64,000 nucleotides of DNA, taken from contig NC_049982.1 of assembly GCF_000003815.2 (NCBI RefSeq), positions 24,484,553 to 24,548,552 on the forward strand, in the 5' to 3' direction. The DNA is from Branchiostoma floridae (Eukaryota > Chordata > Leptocardii > Amphioxiformes > Branchiostomatidae). The first letter of the stretch is position 1, and each line of letters opens with the position of its first letter. Below are positions 54,685-64,000 of the stretch, one piece after another. The notes beneath the pieces were generated by a model. It saw nothing but the letters and a program-made list of their open reading frames with translations. It did no database searches and was not told where the DNA came from. Both the position numbers and the translations under genes were made by a program.

Positions 54685-55530
54685 GCTAAAACGGGAGATT
54701 GAGATGTACTTATCAAAAAGGGAGTACTTTACGATTGCTACATTGCAACCCAAAAACGCTAAAAACAACAATAGCGAATCAGAACCATTCAAACCCTAAA
54801 CCCTTTCGTGCCTATCTTAAAAACTAGTGCTAAGTTTTAACGGCTACAATGTTTCCTGTTAATTGACGAAGCGTAAAATAATGAATTCTTGGACCATCTT
54901 TCTTGAGGTGTGCTTCAACAGTCGGCCGTATGATTTTCGCCCGTACTGATATTATCTAATCTTTTAACAATAATAAGTGACACTGTTCCCTTTCAGCTTG
55001 TCATTGGTCCGGGATGTATCCGTACATATGGGAATATGGTGTCGCGATCCATATTTTCTAAGACATCGGCGAAATGAACTTGCGATGTATAAACGATAAA
55101 TAACTCGCAACTCGCCCTGATAATCCGTCTCAAACTTTTTAAGGCATCTTATCCACTATCTAGTGAATAATCGAATAGTTTAGTCGATTTTTGTTTATCA
55201 TGCATCAAATACTGAGTCATTTCAAATTAAAAACTTCCGTTAACAGTCCTGGTTTTACTGACCCCCTATTTTCTTGTTCCCAAATGTGTCTAAATGGGGA
55301 TTGCTACTCTGAGGTATATACTGCTCTAATTAGATACAAAATAAAACACGTTTGTATCCACTCCGCCACATTTATCTTCTATTAAACACATACCAACATG
55401 TCTAAGTGTAACAACCACAATCGAATGTATTGACATTTTAACAAAAAGAACTAGGGTATCCATTTGACACGCTGCAACTATAGCGGGAAAGAAATACATT
55501 GTGCATAGGTAGAATGATCTAGCAAAACCT
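54685..55530 (+). repeat. Old inverted repeat, left arm
   Basis: The arm matches the reverse complement of 62763-63325 in blocks, for example AACGGCTACAATGTTTCCTG and GACGAAGCGTAAAA. Substitutions are many and about 250 bp are present only here (around 54900-55150). It probably represents the ends of a decayed large element or an inverted duplication. Confidence 0.7.
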
Positions 55531-56511
55531 CATGATTTGACCTAAACATGGCAAAAACGATTAAGGTTCACAATTCACTCTGGCACTAACGTGAATGTTT
55601 AAGTTGAGTCGGTGGGGAAGGGGGTTGGTACAATTTGGCAAAGAAAAGGCACGGGGCATGACACCACATGAACACGGTTTAGAGATTTTTAAAGCCGAAA
55701 CCATGGAGGCAAAAAATCTGGTTGTGGTTCAAAGATGTCAGAGATCAGGGGAGGATGTTTGGCCAAATCTGCTGCAATTAGCTGTCACAGAAAATGAGTT
55801 ACGACCAGGGCTGGGGCCAGAGGGTACGTATGAAATGTCAGAGTGGCCTTGACTGCACTGAAGGTGCACGGAACGAAGAGTAGAACAGATGGCAAAAATT
55901 ATCGTGGTGATTCTCAGAATCCGGCGATGTGACAAATTTAGTCACTGTGTCAGATAGATAGTATGTCGACCAAACACCGAGAAAACCACGACAACGGAAC
56001 TTTTATGCATTTTTCACGAAAATTCAAGACTACACATGTAAACTTTTACGCTAACAGTGATGGGGTTTTGTGCGCGTGAAAAGTTGCGCATGAAAAATCT
56101 GCGGGTGACAACATGCACATTCGCTTATTTCCCGGGGATTTGGAAAGTTTTTGTACTTTTACATTTGAGATACTTAAACAGAACGCTCAAAATCTTTTGA
56201 TAACCATTAGTGTTGATAGTTAGCAGGGATTTTAACCCATGTCCTATCCGGTAACTTCCCTGGGTGGTGTCCCTGCAGACGTGTTAGACGTTCGCGTATA
56301 CAAGAACGGGATCCCGTCTGTATTTCCCTGTTGCCGTTATATCAGAAGAAAACTAAATCACATCCAGTATTCAGAATATATATAGACTGGCTGGCATCTC
56401 TCTATTGTATGCATCCGCTAAAAGAATTCGTCACCATGGTCTTAGAACATGGCCATCTTTCCTCAGCCAATCAGGAGCGAGTATTTCTTGTGACTAAATC
56501 CACATAGTATG

Positions 56512-56655
56512 GCGTCCCTAGGGGTAGGGGTGTACTAAGTAACGAATAAATTGACTAAGTTGGAGACGCCCACCATTCAACTGAATGGCCTCCCTAGGGG
56601 TAGGGGTGTACCAACCAACGAATAAATTGACTAAGTTGGAGACGCCCACCTTTCT
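56512..56655 (+). repeat. 74-bp tandem duplication
   Basis: Two copies share TCCCTAGGGGTAGGGGTGTA and AACGAATAAATTGACTAAGT, continuing to GGAGACGCCCACC, with a few differences. Confidence 0.9.
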
Positions 56656-57239
56656 CATGCAAATAAAAGCACTTAAAGAATTAACAAAAAGGTAAACAGC
56701 AAATCAACCTTTGTTACTGAACATCTTTATTCATAACATGAACAAAGGAAATTCAGAAAGGAAAAGTCAGAAAACGAACAAGACAATAATAAAGAGTTTC
56801 TTGTAACAAGAAAACGTACGAACAGAATTATCTAGCTAGTTACATCAAATACATGAAAAATATAACCGCCTTGGCAACGGTTACATCAAGCTAGGGAACA
56901 GGTTCTCAAGATAGTAAAGAAAAACTTTAAAAGTAGAGATGCTACATAAAAACATGCGCGTTAAATTGATAAAAATGAAGCAAACATGTGGTATACGATC
57001 AATACTTCCATAAAACTTTAAAAGAGAAACAAACTAAAATGGAGGAAGATGTGGTCTACCAGGAACGGGTCGAACTGGGAACAGGACTGCTCGTCAGGAC
57101 GGTTACTCCAGCAGGGTGAATGAAATGGGGAGGGGGCAGCGACATAATTTGGCTGGTCTGTCTTGCAGGAATTGGTCAGTATCAAAACTACAAAACAGTT
57201 CGGCAGAGATGCCAATATGCTGCAGCAAAACGTCCGCCA

Positions 57240-57302
57240 TCTCGAGCTGGAACTCAGCTGGAACTCAGCTGGAACTCAGCTGGAACTCAGCTGGAACTCG
57301 GG
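57240..57302 (+). repeat. 11-bp minisatellite
   Basis: About five copies of CTGGAACTCAG. The Gln-Leu-Glu-Leu and Trp-Asn-Ser-Ala open frames in all three phases are artefacts. Confidence 0.9.
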
Positions 57303-60300
57303 CTGTGTACGCGTACGGAACTCGCCTGTACATACTGTGAAAACGGCTGAACATACTCGAGAAATTGGCCTTCAAGAGATGCCACGTCCTACTCATTTGA
57401 GGTCAGGTTGAGAACTGGGATCAATCTGATCTCCTTGATCTGACATTCACCCAAAAACAATGGCATTGTGGTGCAAAAAAGTGTTGTAAAACCTGACATG
57501 AATTTCACACAAGCCTCATGGGGAAAGGTGTGAGGCGCCATCACCAGGTTCATGAATGAGAAATAGAAGAATGTAGCCTGTCTGTTCGCTTGCTAGGAAA
57601 ACAAACTACATGTTTCTAGTGACTATAACAGTGTATTTTGCTTCTGAAAGATGGCCGTTCTAAGTCAGTTAGATCCTGGGAGTGGCCTGACTATGTGGAT
57701 TTGGTACTGCTCCGCCCACCCGAGGAGTTTGTTGGGGTCCCCGAGGGCGGCTACAGTGAGAACTTACTTTGGTATGCAATCACGCGACACATCACATATC
57801 GCTATCAAAGGAAAAGGCCGGTGTCATAACGTTGAGAGATCTTTTGTCGGCCTAACAGCAGAAGGCCATTTTTTTGCATATAGATTAATCGCCATCGAGA
57901 GAACTGTTATACGACATGGTGTGAATTAATACCTCCCGCGAGGCATTCTACCACCCTCTTGTATTAAAGGCCACATTTGTAACAAGGAGGTTTTATCCTT
58001 GATTGTATTAATAGGTAACGGCGGAATTTTGATATCGCAACGTTCACAGACCAAACACCCAACGAAAGCAGTAATGATTACAGACTTCAACCCCCGTACA
58101 CGCCCGACAACACGTAGAAACTAAGTTTTCTATGCTGATCATGAGTCTCCGTGAGGTGAAGATCTCATTATGGCCCCAGGTGTATTATTTTAGACGTCAT
58201 TTTTATGTCTAACAAATGAGCGCTCGAAATCATTACAGAAAGTTGAGAATGAACAAACAAGGCATAGCCACAAGTGGGAAGTAACAGAACATATCACGAG
58301 ACAGATACATTTTAATATACAAAGGAGGTTTCTTGTTGATACAAACGTCCGGTGAGACACAATAGAGGCACGCCTGCGAATGTGGTGAAATTTCACCAAA
58401 TTGCACTATTTTGTTTTTTCGTCTGCTTTCATTGTATGTGACCCCGGTGGTGGAAAGACGAAGTTAGCCTGGCCAATCCACGGTAGACTGGATTCCAGGT
58501 TACTTTTGGACCAGCTCGATCTTCATGGATTGCAGCGCCGTGATCTTTACTGTTATTTGCTTTTGAATGTATATTCCATTACATTATTTTGTCGTACCCA
58601 ACAGAAACATACTTTCTAAAGATACTTTGCTGCACCTTAAGGTGTTTGATACAAACTGCCCCAAGTGCATAGTAAACATGAACACACTCTTCATGCGTTG
58701 TCGACTTACAGTATCTTTGGTTTGGAATGTGGTAGTCACCCTTTGAGTCGGTGTGACAAATGGGCCTGTCATGCTCACGACTCTCTACACATACACGACT
58801 TATTAGCCCCAGGCAGGACTGAGTCCGGCATGTTATGACAAATTTTCCCCTTTTTCCTTTTATTTCTATGTTGTAGGACCATTCGGTGCAAGCCGGGCTA
58901 AGAAAGCTACGAGAGGTGTGCCTCGATCACAACATTCATGTATATCCCTTAAAGATGAGTCGACCGCCTGATCAAGGCAGGCACGCAGGCGAAACCCAAC
59001 AAAAACATACTGTATTGTCCAAACATTACGTAGTATAGCTTAAAGATACCTTGCTGCACCTTAGGGTGTTTGATACAAAATGTCCAAGGTATAGTACAGT
59101 AAACATGAATACACTCTTCATGTCGTGTAGACTCAAACATCAAGATGTTCTCGAGATACATAGCAGGACTGGTCTAACCATTTTAAAGCTAAGGGTACAA
59201 ACCGACGTACGTGGAACTGCGAGTGCGTGGTGTCTACGTGCCACAACTGGTGCTGGTAAACGGGCTGCTAACTTCAGCTCGGTCTTGCAGATGGGGCATT
59301 GTGGACGGTTATAATTGTTTAACTTAATTCAAGGTGAAATATGGTCAATGAGATCAGCCGTGTTGTATTTTATAAGGTCAAAAGTCACATAACAGCGTTT
59401 AACGGTTCATTTCTTATGGAATCCTATACTGGTCTTCCCATAACTGTTGTTAGGCATAATTTGGAAAGATGTAAATGTTTTGAAGAAATATTAGACAAGT
59501 AAGAGAGGACGTCCTAGTCACAACGAGGTGTGATTAGAGGATGTAGTGCCCCACCGTTATACACATGGTTTAGCGTTTCTGTGTTTGTTCTGATCAGAAT
59601 AAATGCGTTACTGATAACCAAAGGCATCCATGAAGGAGGGCCTCGAGGAAATAAGTACCACATAATCGCCCCCCCCCTTCACGGAGATGTAAACAAACCG
59701 CCACTGATCATTAGAACAGAACCACTCACACTCACAGAACAGAGCAGAACCATCGCGACGATAATCACGCTTACCCAAAAGGATGACATGTCTCTTCCTC
59801 CTCCTGACATAACCTTAAACTAAGATGCCCCATCTCATGTTCTCCCTGGAGCGCCGAGCTTCCGATATTAAAGGGCCCCGGCCACCCACGTCACCAAGCG
59901 GCAAGCGGGGAGATGGCACCCCGTGGCCGGCATGGGCCCGACGAACACGTGTCCCGGCATAGGAAGTAACCCTTCAGATTGACGTAAACCCGACCTCACT
60001 ATACTTCTGGGCCTCCAAAACGTTCATCGCTAGGTCGCTGCACGAAAACGTTGACGTATTGGAAAAAAAGCTAGCAAAATAGGGCCAACGTCCGTGCCGA
60101 ACCAGCACCTTGATTTGGTGCAGATTTCTGATGGGAGGGAGAGGCAGCAAGGCTATACATGTTGGTTTTAATAATGTAGTTTATTTGCAAGTTCTTGCCC
60201 GTGACTAATTGCAACAAGATGCATACAGTTGATTTAGTAAACATACATAAAATTATTTGGTATAGATAACAACGATGTCAATTGTAATCAAAGGAATATT

Positions 60301-60425
60301 CTATCAAAAATATTGACTGCAGTGAGCTACAATCTACGCATATGGGGTTTGACTTCTTTTTTTGGGGAAGAAGACGATGTACCCCACTTCTTCTATGATA
60401 AGTGGGTTATGTGACGTTAACAGCC
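57303..60425. other. Gene-free stretch with dispersed short repeats
   Basis: No supported gene. Two direct copies of an 80-bp segment (58617-58700 and 59039-59135, with TTGCTGCACCTTA and ACACTCTTCATG) stand out, as does a GC-rich patch at 59870-60010. Confidence 0.45.
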
Positions 60426-60692
60426 TTATAGTTTTATTTCGTCGGTAAGCGTTTCGATGTCTTTGTGTGTTTTGCATACCTCTTCATCTTTCCTGGTCAT
60501 TGAGAGGCATTTAGCAATAAAATGTATTTCGTCTTCCACCGGTTTTGCATTACAATGATTACAGGTTCTTTCGCCCACGGGTAGCTTTTTGTACTGCCCG
60601 CTCTCTATTTCAAGGGGGTGGGCGCTGATTCTAAGTTTGCATATGGACGATCTGACCTCGATATTACCAAGTGACGTTAAATAAGTTTCCAT
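60426..60692 (-). mobile_element. LINE ORF2 C-terminal end, minus strand
   Basis: The 88-residue frame has the C-terminal cysteine motif region of a non-LTR retrotransposon protein: KLRISAHPLEIESGQY, then RTCNHCNAKPVEDEIHFIAKC. It ends at TAA (60426 side). It is 5'-truncated. Confidence 0.75.
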
Positions 60693-60784
60693 TGAGTATC
60701 CCTTCTTTAGTTTCTTAAAATATCTTAACCATTATCTATAGACGGTCTATAAGGAAATGTCTGTATGTACAATTGCTTTCTAAC

Positions 60785-62765
60785 ACAGGTTAGCTGTGAC
60801 CACTGTACAATAGATTTATATATACACAAGTATAGCATTGAGCGTTTGTTTTTTATAGTGATTTTTATACACTGAATATATTTTTATATGACAACACACC
60901 GCCATTTCTCAAACATGACCATTTAATCGGACTCAGGTATAGCATTGAATGTTGGTTCTTCTAAAGAGAATAAAACATTGTCATCAAGTGACAAGTCTGT
61001 GTATTTAAGTGTCATTCTTCCCTTGTATAGGAGTGAGATAGAGCCAGCTTAAGATTGACCGCCGCAACTTTTTCTGAGCACCTCCCGAGGGCTAGACAGC
61101 GGTTGTGGGGTGAGAATCAATACATAGAAAAATGATAACCGTCTTGTTATATGCGAGAGTGGGTGAGGGGGGGGGGGGGTTCAGGGTGTGACCCTGCGTA
61201 TCTCTTCGCACAATGCGCGAGTGGTTTGACCGTCTGGGGACACGGGTTCTAGACGCATACAGACAGCGCCTGGCACGTCTGGGCCACATACCGAGCTTCT
61301 CAGTTAGATACAAAGAGAAGATCCCGTCATTAATTTGCACGGCGGCATCTTGCTCCAATCAGTTGCAGATGCCACCGATACAAAGTGGTACTGGCATTAT
61401 CAAAAGACAATACCGTTCAGGTCTGGTGAATGTCGTGACCCAGGCTGTTGTTATTATCGGCAATGGGTTTGAGAATCTTGATAATACGCACGCGTAGACC
61501 TGACGTAAATTTTAGGTTTAAGCACACGCCGGGCATATCAGGTGACATACAAAAAGTGATGTTAGGCTGACCACTGTACAATAGATTTATATATACACAA
61601 GTATAGCATTGAGTGTTTGTTTTTTATAGTGATTTCAACACAGAATATATTTCTATATGACAACACACAGCCATTTCTCAAACATGACCATTTAATCGGA
61701 CACAGGTATAGCATTGAATGTTGGTTCTTCTAAAGTGAATAAAACATTGTCATCAAGTGACATGTCTGTGTATTTAAGTGTCATTCTTCCCTTGTATAGG
61801 AGTGAGATAGAGCCAGCTTAAGAAATGGTAGCTTACGAGGTAATAACTCATGTAACCCATACATTGTGGATTACGATAGGTACTCAGAAAGAAAATAAAT
61901 ACTGGTCAATTGCAATGTACGAGTGGTAACTAGTACGCAGTCGTGTTTGGGTTAATTTTGAGGTCTTGCTAGATATCTCTTCGCACAATGCGCGAGTGGT
62001 TTGACCGTCTGGGGACACGGGTTCTAGACGCATACAGACAGCGCCTGGCACGTCTGGGCCACATACTGAGCTTCTCAGATACAAAGAGAAGATCCCGTCA
62101 TTAATTTGCACGGCGGCATCTTGCTCCAATCAGTTGCAGATGCCACCGATACAAAGTGGTACCGGCATTATCAAAAGACAATACCGTTCAGGTCTGGTGA
62201 ATGTCGTGACCAAGGCTGTTGTTATTATCGGCAATGGGTTTGAGAATCTTGATAATACGCACGCGTAGACCTGACGTAAATTTTAGGTTTAAGCACACGC
62301 CGGGCATATCAGGTGACATACAAAAAGAGATGTTATCGACAATGAACAGGTTAGCTTTGACCACTGTACAATAGATTTATATATACACAAGTATAGCATT
62401 GAGTGTTTGTTTTTTATAGTGATTTTTATACACAGAATATATTTCTTTATGACAACACACAGCCATTTCTCAAACATGACCATTTAATCGGACACAGGTA
62501 TAGCATTGAATGTTGGTTCTTCTAAAGTGAATAAAACATTGTCATCAAGTGACATGTCTGTGTATTTAAGTGTCATTCTTCCCTTGTATAGGAGTGAGAT
62601 AGCGCCAGCTTAAGACATGGTAGCTTACGAGGTAATAACTCATGTAACCCATACATTGTGGATTACGATAGGTACTCAGAAAGAAAATAAATACTCGTCA
62701 ATTGCAATGTACGAGTGGTAACTAGTACGCAGTCGTGTTTGGGTTAATTTTGAGGTCTTGCTAGA
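60785..62765 (+). repeat. Tandem repeat of about 0.78 kb, roughly 2.6 copies
   Basis: CCACTGTACAATAGATTTAT recurs at 60800, 61571 and 62361. A second block (CTCTTCGCACAATGCGCGAG) recurs at about 61202 and 61978. Copies 2 and 3 share an extra segment (GGTAGCTTACGAGGTAATAA) missing from copy 1. The short MEQDAAVQIN-type frames on the minus strand are repeat-borne and not supported as genes. Confidence 0.9.
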
Positions 62766-63325
62766 TCATTCTACCTATGTACTATGTATATCTTATTTCC
62801 CCACAATAGTTACAGCGTGTCACAATATAGACTAGTTCTTTTTGTTAAAATGGCAATATATTCGTGTGTGATTGATACAACACATGTTGGTGTGTATCTG
62901 CATACAAGATGAAAGGGCAAAGTCCTTTATTTTTGTATCTAATTAGAGTAGTATAAACCTCGGAGATGCAATGTCTAGTCACATTTTGGAAAAAGAAATA
63001 AGAGGTCAATATAACCAGGACTGTTCCCGGAGATACTGAATTTAACATCGCCCAGTATATGATGCATGATCAAAAATATCAACTAAACTACCCGATAAGC
63101 GCACCTCAGAGAAGACGGTACAAGATATATCTATTGTTTTACGCTTCGTCAATAAACAGGAAACATTGTAGCCGTTAAAACTTAGTACTAATTTTTAAGG
63201 TAGGCATGAAAAAGTTCCGGGTTATAATGTTCTGATTCGCTGCTATTGCATTTAGCGTTGTTAGGTTGCAATATACCCATCGTAAAATAGATCCTTTTTG
63301 GTTACATTTCAATCCCCGTTTTGAA
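62763..63325 (-). repeat. Old inverted repeat, right arm
   Basis: Reverse-complement match to 54685-55530, shorter because the left arm carries an extra segment. It abuts the 0.78-kb tandem repeat. Confidence 0.7.
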
Positions 63326-63423
63326 TGCTGTGACTATATCGTCCCCGCTTGGATAGTTAAAACAAACAAATCGGGCGGTCCCTGGCCGTCGTCTGGACAT
63401 CGTCTTGGGATTGGTCACCGTGC

Positions 63424-63552
63424 TGACGTCAGTCTGTAAACATTGACAAATAGGAACTGCACACGTACATTTTCCAACCAATGGCAGCCCTCAGAATAGC
63501 GTCAGTTTGCTTCCCAATAAAGATCGATCACTGACTATCTAGTCAGGCGGAG
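63424..63552 (+). promoter_or_regulatory. Probable promoter with CRE and CCAAT box
   Basis: A perfect CRE palindrome TGACGTCA (63424-63431) and a CCAAT box (63478-63482) lie 122 and 71 bp before the ATG at 63553. There is no TATA box. The spacing is typical of housekeeping-type promoters. Confidence 0.55.
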
Positions 63553-63632
63553 ATGGCGCGGCGGACAAGGTCGGCCGAGTTAGACGCGGCGCTTCAACTG
63601 GACAGTGAACATGCACAAGCGACTCAATTTCG
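63553..63632 (+). CDS. Probable first coding exon of a gene leaving the window
   Basis: An ATG in good context (GGAGATGGCG) opens 80 nt ending at a GTGAGA donor in phase 2. The 26 residues begin MARRTRSAELDAAL and are hydrophilic; the family cannot be named from so little. CRE and CCAAT boxes just upstream support a real start. The remaining exons would be beyond 64000. Confidence 0.5.
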
Positions 63633-64000
63633 GTGAGAGTACCTTGCTAATGATAGCATGTATTATGCGTATAATAGATACGTCACAAGTTGTTAAGAGT
63701 GACTAGAGCTAAATAAACCGAGAGCGTTACGATGTGAATCGTACCAGGTGGATTTTGGGACTGTGTGCTTGGGTTGAGTAACACTGCCAACCTTAATCTC
63801 GTGGGCCCAAATCTTACCCCAAACCGCCCGAGACCTTGGTCTTCAAAAAGTCCGCCAACATCACGTTTCGGCAAGATAAAATATGAGTCCCATATTAACG
63901 GCATTATAGTTTTGGCATTTTTACAGCGTATTGTTGTGTAGGAATTAGTCTTCATCTGTGACCTTGTTTCGCCAGAGTTTTTTGATTTTGTTTAGAGAAT
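63633..64000. other. Presumed first intron of the gene starting at 63553
   Basis: No acceptor with a convincing exon is seen before the window ends. Confidence 0.35.

Noticed and set aside
57116-57411. Glu-Leu/Asn-Ser-rich frames
   Set aside because: Open in three phases only because of an 11-bp minisatellite.
61092-62129. MEQDAAVQIN... frames in two copies on the minus strand
   Set aside because: Short, repeat-borne, and altered between copies by an indel; no domain.

Overview
The window looks like a piece of a non-vertebrate chordate nuclear genome, most likely an amphioxus (Branchiostoma). This is an inference. It rests on split genes with GT/AG introns, tRNA-Thr(AGT) genes, tRNA-derived SINEs, TACTGTAAA-type foldback elements, TTAGGG-like tracts, lineage-expanded LRR receptors, and type II membrane proteins with a 'short-chain collagen C4-like' cysteine domain. 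Coding density is low, and roughly half of what can be recognised is repeat-derived. Three assembly gaps are present, all inside one mobile element.

1-27.3 kb holds two paralogous genes transcribed away from each other from a shared 2-kb spacer. Each encodes a short cytoplasmic tail, one membrane span and an extracellular C4-like domain. The minus-strand copy has its membrane exon at 16851-17024 and four domain exons at 1247-3762. The plus-strand copy is spliced from five exons at 19060-27232. The 13-kb first intron of the minus copy holds a GPCR gene on the opposite strand (4.27-5.43 kb) and an 8,200-bp transposon-like element (7701-15900). That element has 1.12-kb terminal inverted repeats, a 6-bp target duplication, an acidic C2H2 zinc-finger ORF, and an RRM2 pseudogene fragment in each terminus.

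27.6-35 kb holds a convergent pair of tRNA-Thr genes, foldback elements, a SINE, a decayed LINE and several satellites. 35.0-38.4 kb is a single-exon LRR receptor whose cytoplasmic tail is built from tandem tyrosine-rich repeats. 44.0-47.1 kb is a five-exon cyclase-family hydrolase with a signal peptide and a C-terminal RDEL, so probably an ER-lumen enzyme. 51.6-53.9 kb is a second LRR receptor, convergent with the first, with far fewer tail repeats and a one-base frameshift. 54.7-63.3 kb is bounded by an old diverged inverted repeat and contains a LINE 3' end and a 0.78-kb tandem repeat. At 63.55 kb a probable first exon with CRE and CCAAT boxes starts a gene that leaves the window.

No pathway joins these genes. 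The common theme is inverted duplication (C4-like genes, tRNAs, LRR receptors, transposon arms), with cell-surface and secretory-pathway proteins as the cargo. The LRR pair, with its expandable phosphotyrosine-like tail, is the best candidate for an undescribed signalling system.
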